Positions 12,305-24,097 of a stretch of 64,000 nt of DNA are shown piece after piece; positions within the stretch are counted from its first letter, which is position 1; each line of letters starts with the position of its first letter. The stretch covers positions 16,465,425-16,529,424 of the forward strand of contig CM075771.1 in assembly GCA_037974665.1 (NCBI GenBank), read 5' to 3'. A model generated the notes under the pieces. It saw nothing but the letters and a program-made list of their open reading frames with translations. It searched no databases and was not told the origin of the DNA. The DNA comes from Ehretia macrophylla (Eukaryota > Streptophyta > Magnoliopsida > Boraginales > Ehretiaceae). The translations under genes and the position numbers were made by a program.

Positions 12305-12422
12305 GGGTGCAACATGAGGACTTCCCATGGGGACACCCATCCTAGTATTACTTTCGCCCAAGCACGCTTAACTTCAGAGTTTTGATAGGACCCAGTGCAT
12401 TATTGCTGGTATGATCGCACCC
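12305..12422 (-). rRNA. 5S rRNA copy 11
   Basis: 118 nt, about 11 differences. A box intact; IE CTTTCG; C box ACACCCATCCT. Almost the same variant set as copy 17 (16054). Next copy 669 bp on. Confidence 0.9.
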
Positions 12423-12973
12423 GTCATGTTGAGGGCACAAATCCTTTATGTGTTGACGGTTCACAGTCACAGCCCAGAGAGATGGCCATTCAAAAGGTCC
12501 AATGGGCTCCCATCCCCTTCAACAACGCAGCATCCTTGCAAGACGTGATATCGACGTATTGTAGGGCCCTCTAATGTTCCGCGAGTTAGGTTGTCGTCCT
12601 TTTTGCGGCTCATGACTTATGATGAGGGATTGGAAAACAGCGTAAAAGAATAAAAATGGCCCAAAACTGATGAAAGCGTTCCATTTTGGGCTCCGAAAAT
12701 AGGCGTAGCCAAGCAAGCTTGCTGCCCCCGTCGTGGAGCTCTCAGAGAGCTTTCCAACGGTATTCTTTGCGTCGCGTAACTCCTTACGAATCAAAAGGTA
12801 TGGGCACCGGAGCGACAAAGACTTGGTCACAAGCCCCACGCCCTTGGTTTGCGGACCCAGCCTCTATGTGAAGCAAAGTTGTCTTGCTCAAGGTTCCGTG
12901 GGATTCGGTAATACAAATGCGATGGATATAGCATCTCGGCAAGCCTAACCGGGGCAAAAAAATTTGAAAAAGG

Positions 12974-13091
12974 GGGTGCAACACGATGACTTCTGAGGGG
13001 GTCACCAATCCTAGTACTACTCTCGCCCAAGCACGCTTAACTTCGTAGTTCTGATGGGATCCTGTGCATTAGTGCTAGCATGATCACACCC
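12974..13091 (-). rRNA. 5S rRNA copy 12
   Basis: 118 nt, about 9 differences. A box and IE intact; C box TCACCAATCCT. Shares CTTCGTAG and the CTAGCATG end with copy 18 (16732). Next copy 680 bp on. Confidence 0.9.
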
Positions 13092-13653
13092 ATCAAGTTG
13101 AGGACACAAATCACTTATGGGTAGACGGTTCACAGTCCCAACCCAGAGAGATGGCCCATTCAAAACGCCTAATGGGCCTAACGACATCCCATCTGCATCA
13201 ACAACGCAGCATCCTCGCATTACGTGATATCGACGTGTTTTGGGGCCCTCTAATGTCCCTCGAGTTAGATTGTCATCCTTTTCATGACTCACGACGTACG
13301 CTCAGAAACGGAAAAATAGTGCTAATGTAGAAAAGTGGCCCAAAACTAAAGAAAACGTTCGATTTTGGGTTCTGAAAACTAGTGCAGCTGGGCAGGCTTG
13401 CTACCCCCGTCGTAAAGCTCTCAGAGTACTTTCCAACGGTATGTTGTGCACTGCGTAACTCCTTACAGATCAAAAGTTATGGTCATCGGAGTGACGGAGA
13501 CCTGGTCACAAGCCCTACACCCTCGGTTTGCGGGCCCAGCCTCTACGTGAAGCGAATTAATTTTGCCCAAGGTGCCGTGGGATTCGGTAAAAGAAATGTG
13601 ATGGATAAAGCATCTTGCCAAGCCTAACCAGGGCAAAAACAAATTGAAAATAG

Positions 13654-13771
13654 GGGTGCAACACGAGGACTTCCCAGGTGGTTACCTATCCTAGTACTAC
13701 TCTCACCCAAACATGCTTAACTTCGGAGTTCTGGTGGGATTCAGTGCATTAGTGCTGGTATGATCGCACCC
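13654..13771 (-). rRNA. 5S rRNA copy 13
   Basis: 118 nt, about 9 differences. A box CAAACATG; IE CTCTCA; C box TTACCTATCCT. Partner of copy 19 (17411). Next copy 681 bp on. Confidence 0.9.
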
Positions 13772-14334
13772 GTCTTGTTGAGGGCACAAATCCCTTATGT
13801 GTTGACGGTTCACAATTCCAGCCCAGAGAGATAGCCCATTCAAAAGGCCCAATGGGCTTAACGACAACCTATCTGTATCAACAACGCAACATCCTCACAA
13901 GACGTGACATCGATGTGTTGTAGGTCCATCTAATATACTAAGAGTTAGATTGTCGTCCTTCTCGCGACTTCACGACGTATGCTCCGAGATGCAAAAACAG
14001 TGCAAAAGTATAAAAGTAATCCAAAACTGATGAAAACGTTTGATTTTCTGTTCTGAAAATAGGTGCAGCTAGGCAGGCTTGCTGCCCATGTCGTAGAGCT
14101 CTCGAAGAGCTTTCGAATAGTATTTTTTGCGCCGCGTAACTCCTTACGGATCAAAAGTTATGGGCACCGGAGCGACAGAGACTTAGTCACAAGCCCCACG
14201 CCCTCGGTTTGCGGGCCCAGCCTCTATATGAAATTAATTTGTCTTGCTCAAGGTGCCGTGAGATTCGATAATACAAATGTGATGGATAAAGAATCTTGCC
14301 AAGCCTAACCGGGGCAAAAAAAAATTGAGAAGGG

Positions 14335-14452
14335 GGGTGCAACACGAGGATTTCCCACTGTGTTACCCATATTTGTACTACTCTCGCCCTAGCATGCTTA
14401 ACTTCGGAGTTCTGATGGGATCCGGTGCAATAGTGCTAGTATGATCATACCC
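14335..14452 (-). rRNA. 5S rRNA copy 14 (TTTG C-box class)
   Basis: 118 nt, about 13 differences. The C-box side reads TTACCCATATTTG; A box CTAGCATG; IE intact. Partner of copy 20 (18091). The next copy is 629 bp on, because the spacer lost about 50 bp at 14869/14870. Confidence 0.88.
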
Positions 14453-14963
14453 GTTATGTTGAGGGCAGAAATCCCTTATGTGTTGAGGGCTTACAGTCCC
14501 AGCCCAGAGGGATGGCCCATTCAAAAGGCCCAATGGGCTTAACGACAACCCATCCGCATCAACAATGCAGCATCCTCGTATTACGTGATATCGATGCATT
14601 GTAGGGCCCTCTAATGTCCCTCGAGTAAGATTGTCGTCCTTTTCGTGACTCACGACGTACGCTCTGAGATAGAAAAATAGTGCTAATGTAGAAAACTGGC
14701 CCAAAACTAAAGAAAACGTTCGATTTTGGGTTCTGAAAAGAGGTACAGCTGAGCAGGCTTGCTACCCCCGTCGGAGAGCTCTCAAAGAGCTTTCCAACGG
14801 TGTGCGCCACGTAACTCGTTACGGATCAAAAGTTATGGGCACCGGAGCGACAGAGACTTGGTCACAAGCTGTCTTGCCCATAGTGACGTGGGATTCGTTA
14901 ATAGAAATGTGGTGGATAAAGCATCTTGGTAAGCCTAACCGAGAGAAAAAAAAATTGAAAAGG

Positions 14964-15081
14964 GGGTACAATACGAGGACTTCCCAGGGGGTCACCCATC
15001 CTAGTGCTACTCTTGCCCAAACACGCTGAACTTTAGAGTTTTGATAGGATCCGGTGCATTAGTGCTGGTATGATCGCACCA
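14964..15081 (-). rRNA. 5S rRNA copy 15
   Basis: 118 nt, about 11 differences, including GGGTACAATACG at the 3' end. A box has two changes; IE CTCTTG; C box intact. Next copy 679 bp on. Confidence 0.88.
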
Positions 15082-15642
15082 TTCATGTTGAGGGCTCAAA
15101 TCCCTTATGTGTTGATGGTTCACATTCCCAGCCCAGAGATATGGCCTATTCAAAAGGCCCAATAGGCTGAACGATAACCCATCTGCTTCGACAATGCAGA
15201 ATCCTCGCAAGACATGATATCGACGAATAGTAAGGCCCTCTAATGTCTCGCGAGTTAGGCTATCGTCCTTTTTGCGCCTCACGACGTACGATCCGAGATG
15301 GGAAAACAATGGAAAAGAATAAAAGTGGCCCAAAATGGATGAAAACGTTCACTTTTGGGCTATGAGAACAGGCGCAGGCAAGCAAGCTTGTTGTCCCCGT
15401 CGTACAACTCTCAGAGAGCTTTCCAAACGTATGATTTGTGCCGCATAACTCATTACGGATCAAAAGTTATGGGCACCGGAGATACAGAGACCTGGTCACA
15501 AGCCCTACACCCTCGGTTTGTGGACCCAACCTCTACGTGAAGCGAAATGTTTTGCCCAAGGTGTCGTGGGTTTTAGTAATAGAAATATGATGGATAAAGC
15601 ATCTTGTCAAGCCTAACCGGGGCAAAAAAAAATTGAAAAAGG

Positions 15643-15760
15643 GGGTGCAACACGAGGACATCCCAGGGGATCACCCATCATAGTACTACTCTGACCCAAG
15701 TACGCTTAACTTTGGAGTTCTGATGTGATCCGGTGAATTAGAACTGGTATGATCGCACCC
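15643..15760 (-). rRNA. 5S rRNA copy 16 (upstream of a short spacer)
   Basis: 118 nt, about 11 differences. A box CAAGTACG and IE CTCTGA as in copy 10; C box TCACCCATCAT. The next copy is only 411 bp on, with the same deletion junction as copy 10. Confidence 0.88.
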
Positions 15761-16053
15761 ATCAAGTTTGTGCTTGGGAAACAGGCGCAGCTGAGCAGAC
15801 TAGCATCTCACGTCGTAGAGCTCTCGGAGAGCTTTCCAACAGTATGCTGTGCGACGCATAACTCCTTACAGATCAAGAGTTATGGGTACCAGAGCGACGG
15901 AGACGTGGTCATAAGCCCACGCCCTCGGTTTGCAGGCTCAGCCACTATGTGAAGCGAATTTGTCTTGCCCAAGGTGCCGTGGGATTCAGTAATACAAATG
16001 TGATGGATAAAACAAATTGGCAAGCCTAATCAGGGAAAAAAAATTGAAAAGGG
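15761..16053. other. Short 5S spacer, second copy of the same deletion
   Basis: Same junction (CATCAAGTTTGTGCTTGGG) as at 12011. It is inherited through the 3.75 kb block duplication, so the deletion predates the duplication. Confidence 0.9.
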
Positions 16054-16171
16054 GGGTGCAACACGAGAACTTCCCATGGGGACACCCATCCTAGTATTAC
16101 TTTCGCCCAAGCACGCTTAACTTCAGAGTTTTGATAGGACCCGGTGCATTATTGCTGGTATGATCGCACCC
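16054..16171 (-). rRNA. 5S rRNA copy 17
   Basis: 118 nt, about 10 differences. A box intact; IE CTTTCG; C box ACACCCATCCT. Duplicate of copy 11. Next copy 678 bp on. Confidence 0.9.
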
Positions 16172-16731
16172 GTCATGTTGAGGGCACAAATCCTTTATGT
16201 GTTGACGGTTCACAGTCACAGCCCAGAGAGATGGCCATTCAAAAGGTCCAATGGGCTTAAAGATAACCCATCCGCTTCAACAACTCAGCATCCTTGCAAG
16301 ACGTGATATCGACGTATTGTAGGGCCCTCTAATGTCCCGCGAGTTAGGTTGTCGTCCTTTTAGCGGCTCATGACTTACGATGAGGGATTGGAAAATAGCG
16401 TAAAAGAATAAAAATGGCCCAAAACTGATGAAAGCGTTCCATTTTGGGCTCTGAAAATAGGCGTAGCCAAGCAGGCTTGCTGCCCCCATCGTGGAGCTGT
16501 CGGAGAGCTTTCTAAAGGTAAGCTATGTGTTGCGTAACTCCTTACGAATCAAAAGGTATGGGCACCGGAGTGACAAAGACTTGGTCACAAGCCCCACGCC
16601 CTTGGTTTGCGGACCCAGCCTCTATGTGAAGCAAAGTTGTCTTGCTCAAGGTTCCGTGGGATTCGGTAATACAAATGCGATGGATATAGCATCTCGGCAT
16701 GCCTAACCGGGGCAAAAAAATTTGAAAAGGG

Positions 16732-16849
16732 GGGTGAAACACGATGACTTCCGAGGGGGTCACCCATCCTAGTACTACTCTCGCCCTAGGACGCTTAACT
16801 TCGTAGTTCTGATGGGATCCTGTGCATTAGTGCTAGCATGATCGCACCC
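16732..16849 (-). rRNA. 5S rRNA copy 18
   Basis: 118 nt, about 9 differences. A box CTAGGACG; IE and C box intact; GGGTGAAAC at the 3' end. Duplicate of copy 12. Next copy 679 bp on. Confidence 0.9.
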
Positions 16850-17410
16850 ATCAAGTTGACGGCACAAATCACTTATGGGTAGACGGTTCACAGTCCCAAC
16901 CCAGAGAGATGGCCCATTCAAAACGCCCAATGGGCCTAACGACATCCTATCTGCATCAACAACGCAGCATCCTCGCATTTCGTGATATCGACGTGTTTTG
17001 GGGCCCTCTAATGTCCCTCGTGTTAGATTGTCATCCTTTTCGTGACTCACGACGTACGCTCAGAAACGGAAAAATAGTGCTAATGTAGAAAAGTGGCCCA
17101 AAATTAAAGAAAACGTTCGATTTTGGGTTCTGAAAACTAGTGTTGCTGGGCAGGCTTGCTACCCCCGTCTTAAGCTCTCAGAGAGCTTTCCAACGGTATG
17201 TTGTGCACCGTATAACTCCTTACAGAACAAAAGTTATAAGCACCGAAGCGACAGAGAGCTGGTAACAAGCCCCACACCCTCTGTTTGCGGGCCCAGCCTC
17301 TACGTGAAGCGAATTTCTCTTGCCCAAGGTGCCGTGGGATTCGATAATACAAATGTGATGGATAAAGCATCTTTCCAAGCCTAACCGGGGCAAAAACAAA
17401 TTGAAAATAG

Positions 17411-17528
17411 GGGTGCAACACGAGGACTTCCCAGGTGGTTACCTATCCTAGTACTACTTTCACCCAAACATGCTTAACTTCGGAGTTCTGGTGGGATTCA
17501 GTGCATTAGTGCTGGTATGATCGCGCTC
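17411..17528 (-). rRNA. 5S rRNA copy 19
   Basis: 118 nt, about 12 differences. A box CAAACATG; IE CTTTCA; C box TTACCTATCCT; 5' end TCGCGCTC. Duplicate of copy 13. Next copy 680 bp on. Confidence 0.88.
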
Positions 17529-18090
17529 GTCTTGTTGAGGGCACAAATCCCTTATGTGTTGACGGTTCACAGTTCCAGCCCAGAGAGATAGCCTATTCAA
17601 AAGGCCCAATGGGCTTAACGACAACATATATGTATCAACAACGCAACATCCTCGCAAGGCGTGACATCGATGCGTTGTAGGTCCATCTAATATACTAAGA
17701 GTTAGATTGTCGTCCTTTTTTCGACTCACGACGTATGCTCCAGGATGCAAAAACAGTGCAAAAGTATAAAAGTAGTCCAAAACTGATGAAAACGTTTGAT
17801 TTTGTATTCTGAAAACAGGTGCAGCCTTGCAGGCTTGCTGCCCATGTCGTAGAGCTGTCGGAGAGCTTTCCAATGGTATACTATGCGCCGTGTAACTCCT
17901 TACGAATCAAAAGTTATGGTCACCAGAGCGACAGAGACTTGGTCACAAGCCCCAGGCCCTCGGTTTACGGGCCCAGCCTCTACGTGAAGCGAAGTTGTCT
18001 AGCCCAAGGTGCCGTGGGATTCAGTAATAGAAATGTGATGGATAAAGCATCTTGCCAAGGCTAAATGGGGCAAAAAAAAATTGAAAAGGG

Positions 18091-18208
18091 GGGTGCAACA
18101 CGAGGACTTCCCACTGTGTTACCCATCTTTGTACTACTCTCGCCCTAGCATGCTTAACTTCGGAGTTCTGATGGGATCCGGTGCATTAGTACTGGTATGA
18201 TCACACCC
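18091..18208 (-). rRNA. 5S rRNA copy 20 (TTTG C-box class)
   Basis: 118 nt, about 10 differences. C-box side TTACCCATCTTTG; A box CTAGCATG; IE intact. Duplicate of copy 14. Next copy 674 bp on. Confidence 0.9.
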
Positions 18209-18764
18209 GTCATGTTGAGGGCAGAAATCCCTTATGTGTTGACGGCTTACAGTCCCAGTCCAGAGGGATGGCCCATTCAAAAGGCCCAATGGGCTTAACG
18301 ACAACCCATCCGCATCAACAATGTAGCATCGTCGTATTACGTGATATCGATGCATTGTAGGACCCTCTAATGTCCCTCGAGTTAGATTGTCGTCCTTTTC
18401 GTGACTCACGACGTACGCTCTGAGATAGAAAAATAGTGCTAATGTAGAAAACTGGCCCAAAACTAAAGAAAACGTTCGATTTTGGGTTCTGAAAAGAGGT
18501 ACAGGTGAGCAGGCTTGCTACCTCCGTCGGAGAGCTCTCAAAGAGCTTTCCAACGGTGTGCGCCACGTAACTCTTTACGGATCAAAAGTTATGGGCACAG
18601 GAGCGACAGAGACCTGGTCACAAGCCCCACACCCTCGGTTTGCGGGCCCAGCCTCTACGTGAAGCGAGTTTCTCTTGCCCAAGGTGCCGTGGGATTCGGT
18701 AATACAAATGTGATGGATAAAGCATCTTGCCAAGCCTAACCGAGGCAAAAAAAATGGTAAAAGA

Positions 18765-18881
18765 GGGTGCAACACGAGGACTTCCTAGGGGGTTACCATC
18801 TTTGGACTACTCTCGCCCAAGCACACTTAACTTTGAAGTTCTGATGGGATCCGGTGCACTAGTGCTGGTATGATCAGACCC
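18765..18881 (-). rRNA. 5S rRNA copy 21
   Basis: 117 nt. The C box lost one base (TTACCATCTTTGG); A box CACA; IE intact. Next copy 678 bp on. Confidence 0.87.
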
Positions 18882-19442
18882 GTCATGTTGAGGGCACATA
18901 TCCCTTATGTGTTGACGGTTCACAGTCTCGGCCCCGAGAGATGGCCCATTCAAAAGGTCCAATGGGCTTAACGACAACCCATCGGCTTCAACAATGCAGC
19001 TTCCTCACAAGACGTGATATCAACGCGTCGTAGTGCCCTATATTCTCTCGTGAGTCAGGTTATCGTCCTTTTTGCGGCTCACGACGTATGATCCGGGATG
19101 GAAAAACTGCGTAAAAGAATAAAATTATCCCAAACTGATGAAAATGTTCAATTTTGTTCTCGGGAAACAGGCGCAGCCGAGCAAGCTCGCTGCCCCCGCT
19201 GTAGAGCTCTCGAAGAGCTTTCCAATGGTATGTTGTGTGTCACGTAAATCCTTACAGATCAAAAGTTATGGCCACTAGAGCGACGGAGACTTGGTCACAA
19301 GCCCCACGCCCTCGGTTTGCGGGCCCTAGACTTTACGTGAAGTGAATTTGTCTTGCCCAGGTTGCCGTGGGATTCGGTAATACAAATGTGATGGATAAAG
19401 CATCTTGCCAAGCCTAACCGGGGCAAAAAAATTTGAAAATGG

Positions 19443-19560
19443 GGGTGCAACACGAGGACTTCCCAGGGGGTCACCCATCCTAATACTGTTCTCGCCCAAG
19501 CACGCTTAACTTCGGATTGCGGATGGGATCCAGTGCATTAGTGCTGGTATGATCGTACCC
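19443..19560 (-). rRNA. 5S rRNA copy 22
   Basis: 118 nt, about 8 differences, clustered at GGATTGCGG where consensus reads GGAGTTCTG. A and C boxes intact; IE one change. Next copy 680 bp on. Confidence 0.9.
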
Positions 19561-20122
19561 GTCATGTTGAGAGCACAAATCCCTTATGTGTTGACGATTC
19601 ACAGTCCCAACCGAGAGAGATGGCCCATTCAAAAGGTCTAATGGGCTTAACGACAACCCATCCGCTTCAACAACGCAGCATCCTTGCAAGACAATATATC
19701 GACGCGTTGTAAGGCCCTCTAATGTCTCGCGAGTTAGGTTGTCATTCTTTTCGGGGCTCACGATATACCATCCAGGACGGAAAAACAACGTAAAAAGAAG
19801 AAAAGTGGCACGAAACTGATTAAAAAGATTGATTTTAGGCTCCGAAAATAGGCGCATTCGAGCAGGTTTACTACCCCTGTCGTAGAGCTCTTGGAGAGCT
19901 TTCCAACGGTATGATGTGCACTGCGTAACTCCTTACGGATCAAAATTTAAGGGCACCGGAGTGAGGCAAACAAGGTCATAAGCCCCACGCCCTCGGTTTG
20001 CGGGCCCAGCCTCTACATGAAGTGAATTTTTCTTACCCATGGTGCCGTCAGATTCGGTAATACAATTGTGATGGATAAAGCATCTTGCCAAGCCTAACCG
20101 GGGCAAAACAAATTGGAAAGGG

Positions 20123-20240
20123 GGGTGCAACATGAGGACTTCCCAGTGTGTCACCCATCCTAGTACTACTCTCGCCCAAGCATGCTTAACTTCAAAGTTC
20201 TGATGGGATCCGGTGCATTAGTGCATGTATTATCGCACCA
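20123..20240 (-). rRNA. 5S rRNA copy 23
   Basis: 118 nt, about 10 differences. A box CATG; IE and C box intact. The next gene is 1,123 bp on because the intervening unit lost its gene. Confidence 0.9.
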
Positions 20241-20679
20241 GTCATGTTGAGGGCGAAAATCCCTTATGTGTTGACGGTTCATAATCCCAGCCTAGAGAGA
20301 TGGCCCATTCAAAATGCCTAATAGGCTTAACGATAACCCATCCATTTCAACAACGCAGCATCCTCGCAAGACTTGATATCGACACGCTGTAGGGCCCTCT
20401 AATGTCCCGCAAGTTATGTTGTCGCCCTTTTCGGGGCTCACGACGTACATCTGGGATAGAAAAACAGCGCAAAAGAATAAAAGTGGCCCAAAACTGATGA
20501 AAACGTTCGATTTTGGGCTCCGAAAATAGGCGCAGCCCAGCAGGCTTGCTGCCCCCTTCGTAGTGCTCTTGGAGAGCTTTCCAACGGTATGCTGTGCGCC
20601 GCCTAACTCCTTACGGATCAAAATTTATTGGCACTGGAGCAACAAAGACCTGGTCACGAGCCTCATGCCCTCGATTTGT

Positions 20680-20698
20680 GGGCCCTCGGTTTGCGAGC
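20680..20698. other. Deletion junction: 5S gene lost from this unit
   Basis: Spacer sequence GCCCTCGATTTGTGG is followed by a near-repeat GCCCTCGGTTTGCG and then jumps to GAGCACAAATCCC, normally found upstream of the next gene. The two-unit interval is 237 bp short. The missing part covers about 120 bp of spacer, the whole 118 bp gene and about 15 bp of promoter flank. Confidence 0.85.
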
Positions 20699-21245
20699 AC
20701 AAATCCCTTATGTGTTGACGGTTCACAGTCCCAGCCTAGAGAGATGTCGAATTCAAAAGATCCAATGGGCTTAACGACAACCTATTCGCTTCAACAACGC
20801 AGCATCCTCACAAGACGTGATATCGATGCGTTGAAGGGCCCTCTAAACTCCGGCGAGTTAGGTTGTTGTCCTTTTTGCGGCTCACGACGTACGATCCGGG
20901 ATGGAAAAACGTAACAAAAGATGAAAAGCGTCGCAAAATTGATGAAAAAGTTAGATTTTGGGCTCTGAAAATAGGCGCAGCCCAGCAGGCTTGCGGCCCC
21001 CGTCATAGAGCTCTCGGAGTGTTTTTCAATTGTATGCTGTTCACCGCATAACACCTTACAGATCAAAAGTTATAGGCACTGGAACGACGGAGACCTGGTC
21101 TTAAGCCCCACGCACTCAGTTTACGGGCCCATCCTCTACGTGAAGCGAAGTTGTCTTGCCCAAGGTGCCGTGGGATTTGGTAATAGAAATGTGATGGATA
21201 AAGCATCTTGCAAAGCTTTACTGGGGCAAAAAAAATTAAAAAGGG

Positions 21246-21363
21246 CGGTGCAACACAAGGACTCCCCAGGGGGGCACCCATCCTAGTGCTACTCTCGCCT
21301 AAGCACGCTTAACTTCGAAGTTCTGATGGGATCCGCTGCATTAGTGCTGGTATGATCGCACCC
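21246..21363 (-). rRNA. 5S rRNA copy 24
   Basis: 118 nt, about 8 differences. A box TAAGCACG; IE intact; C box GCACCCATCCT. Next copy 678 bp on. Confidence 0.9.
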
Positions 21364-21923
21364 ATCATGTTGAGTGCACAAATCTTGTATGTGTTGACGG
21401 TTCACAGTCCCAACCCCGAGGATGGCCCATGCAAAAGGTCCAATGGGCTTAACGACAACCCATCCGCTTCAACAACACAGCATCCTCGCAAGACGTGATA
21501 TCGACGAGTTGAAGGGCCCTCTAATGTCACGCGAGTTAAGTTGTCGTCCTTTTCGTGGCTCACGACGTACGATCCGAGACGAAAAAATAGCGCAAAAGAA
21601 TAAAAGTGGCCCAAAACATATGAAAATGTTTGCTTTTGGGCTACGAAAATAGGAAAAGCCGAATAGGCTTGTTGCTCCCGTCTAAGAGCTCTCGGAGAGC
21701 TTTCCAACGGTATGCTGTGCGCCGCGTAACTCCTTACGGAACAAAAGTTATGGGTACCGGAGCGACGAAGATCTGGTCACAAGCCCTACGCCCTCGGTTT
21801 GCAGGCCCAGCCTCTAGTTGAAGCGAATTTGTCTTGCCCAAGGTGCCGTGGGATTCGGTAATACAAATGTGATGGATAAAGCATCTTGCCAAGCCTAATC
21901 GGGGTAAAAACAATTGATAATGG

Positions 21924-22041
21924 GGGTGGAACACGAGGACTTTGCAGGTGGTCACCCACCCTAGTACTACTCTAGCCTAAGCAAGCTTAACTTCGGAGTT
22001 TTGATGGGATCCGGTGCATTAGTGCTGGTATGATCGCACTC
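21924..22041 (-). rRNA. 5S rRNA copy 25
   Basis: 118 nt, about 10 differences. A box TAAGCAAG; IE CTCTAG; C box TCACCCACCCT. The next copy is 647 bp on; the spacer lost about 30 bp near 22300. Confidence 0.9.
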
Positions 22042-22570
22042 GTCATTCTGAGAACACAAATCATTTATGTGTTAACGGTTCACAATCCCAGCACAGAGAG
22101 ATGGCCCATTCAAAAGGTCCAATGGGCTTTACGACAATCCATTCGCTTCAACAATGTAACATCCTCGCAAGACGCGATATCGACGCATTGTAGGGCTCTC
22201 CAAAGTCCCGCGAGTTAGGTTGTCTTCCTTTTCGCGGCTCACGACGTGCGATCCAGGACAGAAAAACAGCGCAAAAGAATAAAAGTGGCCCAAAACTAGA
22301 CAAAGCTGAGAAGGCTTGCTGCCCCTGTCATATAGCTCTTAAAGAGCTTTCCAACAATATATTGTGCACCGCGTAACTCCTTACAGATCAAAAGTTATGG
22401 GCACCGGAGCGACAGAGACCTGGTCACAAGCCCTAAGCCCTCGATTTGCGAGCCCAGCCTCTACGTGAAGCTAATTTGTCTTGCCTAACGTGCCGTGGGA
22501 TTTGGTAATACAAATGTGATGGATAAAGCATCTTGCCAAGCCTAACCGGGGCAAAAAAAATTGAAAACGA

Positions 22571-22688
22571 GGGTGCTACACGAGGACTTCCTAAGGGGTC
22601 GCCCATCCTAGTACTACTCTCGCCCAAGCATGCTTAACTTCGGAGTTCTGATGGGATCCAGTGCATTAGTTCTGGTATGATCGCACCC
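22571..22688 (-). rRNA. 5S rRNA copy 26
   Basis: 118 nt, about 7 differences. A box CATG; IE intact; C box TCGCCCATCCT. Followed after 118 bp by a truncated copy. Confidence 0.9.
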
Positions 22689-22806
22689 ATCATTTTGAGG
22701 GGCACAAATCCCTTATGTGTTGATGGTTTACAATCCCAACCCAGAGAGATGGCTCATTCAAAAGTTCCAATTGGCTTAACGACATCCCATCTACTTCAAC
22801 TATGCA

Positions 22807-22873
22807 GCCCAAGTGCGCTTAACTTTGGAGTTCTGATAGGATCTAGTGCATTAGTGCTGGTATGATCGCACCA
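22807..22873 (-). pseudogene. Truncated 5S copy 27 (5' half only)
   Basis: The upstream spacer of copy 26 runs to ...ACTATGCAG and is joined directly to CCCAAGTGCGCTTAACTTTGG. Only the first 67 nt of the gene remain (5' end through the A box). The IE, C box and 3' end are missing, as is the rest of the previous spacer. The breakpoint shares the G of GCAG and GCCC. It cannot make 5S rRNA. Confidence 0.92.
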
Positions 22874-23419
22874 GTCAAGTTGATGACACAAATCCCTTAT
22901 GTGTTGACGGTTCACAGTCCCAACCTAGAGAGATGGCCCATTCGAAAGACCCATTGCGCTTAACGACAACCCATTTGCTCCAACAACGCAACATCCTCGC
23001 AAGACGTGATATCGACGCATTGTACGACATTCTACTATCCTGCGAGTTAGGTTGTCGTCCTTTTTGCGGCTCACGAAGTACGATCCGGGACGGAAAAACA
23101 GTACGAAAGAATAAAAGTGGCCCAAAATTGATGAAAATCTAAGATTTTGGGATCGAAAAAAAGGCGCAGCTTAGGAAGGTAGAGCTCTCAAAGAGCATTT
23201 CAACGGTATGATGTGTGTCGCGTAACTTATTTCGGATCAAAAGTTATGGGCACCGGAGCGACAGAGACCTGGTCAAAAGCCCTACGCCATCCGTTTGAGG
23301 GCCCAGCCTCTGCGTGAAGTGAAGTTGTCTTGCCCAAGGTGCTGTAGGATTCGGTAACAGAAATGTGGAGGATAAAGCATCTTGCCAAGCCTAACCGGGC
23401 CAAAAAAAATTAAAAATGG

Positions 23420-23536
23420 GGGTCCAACCCGAGGCCTTCCCAACGGGTCCCCAATCCTAGGGCTACTCTCACCAAACACGTTTAACTTCAGAGTTCTGAT
23501 GGGATTCGTTGCATTAGTGATGGTATGATCGCACCC
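23420..23536 (-). rRNA. 5S rRNA copy 28 (strongly diverged)
   Basis: 117 nt with about 15 differences, the worst full-length copy. C box TCCCCAATCCT; IE CTCTCA; A box CAAACACGTTT; one base lost near 23472. Probably non-functional. Next copy 678 bp on. Confidence 0.85.
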
Positions 23537-24097
23537 GTCATGTTGAGGGCCCAAATCCCTTATGTGTTGACGGTTCACAGTCCCAACCCAGAGAGATGAC
23601 CCATTGAAAAGGCCCGATGGGCTTAACAACAACCCATCCGCTACGACAACGCAACATCCTCGCAAGATGTGATATCGACGCATTATAGGGCCCTCTGAAG
23701 TCCCGTGAGTTAGCTTGTCATCCTTTTCGGGGCTCACGACGTACGATCCAAGACGGAAAAATAGCACAAAAGAATAAAAGTGGCCTAAAACTGAAGAAAA
23801 TTTTCAATTTTGGGCAATGAAAATAGGCGTAGCTAAGTAGGCTTGCTGCCCTCGTCGTAGAGCACTCGGAGACCTTTCCAACGGTATGCTGTGCGCCGCG
23901 TAACTCTTTACGGATCAAAAGTTATGGGCACCAGAGCGACGAAGACCTCGTCACAAGCCCTACGCCCTCGGTTTGCAGGCCCAACCTCTACGTGAAGCAA
24001 ATTTGCTTTGCCCAAGGTACCGTGGGATTCAGTAGTACAAATGTTAATGGATAAAGCATCTTACCAAGCCTAACCAGGGAAAAAAAATTGAAAAGAG

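Larger units (their letters stand above)
11334..14869. repeat. Higher-order repeat 1, copy A
   Basis: This block runs from the upstream spacer of copy 9 through copies 10-14 and includes one 412 bp short unit. It matches 15082-18625, with gene-to-gene offsets of 3750, 3749, 3758, 3757 and 3756 bp. Unit-specific variants occur in the same order in both blocks. Confidence 0.88.
15082..18625. repeat. Higher-order repeat 1, copy B
   Basis: Second copy of the block, containing genes 16-20 in the same variant order and the same short unit. Similarity fades after about 18625, where copy A has its own 50 bp spacer deletion. Confidence 0.88.

Noticed and set aside
19900..20000. Spacer phrases resembling a tRNA B box (GGTTCACAGTCC)
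   Set aside because: It lacks a matching A box at the right distance and no cloverleaf could be drawn.
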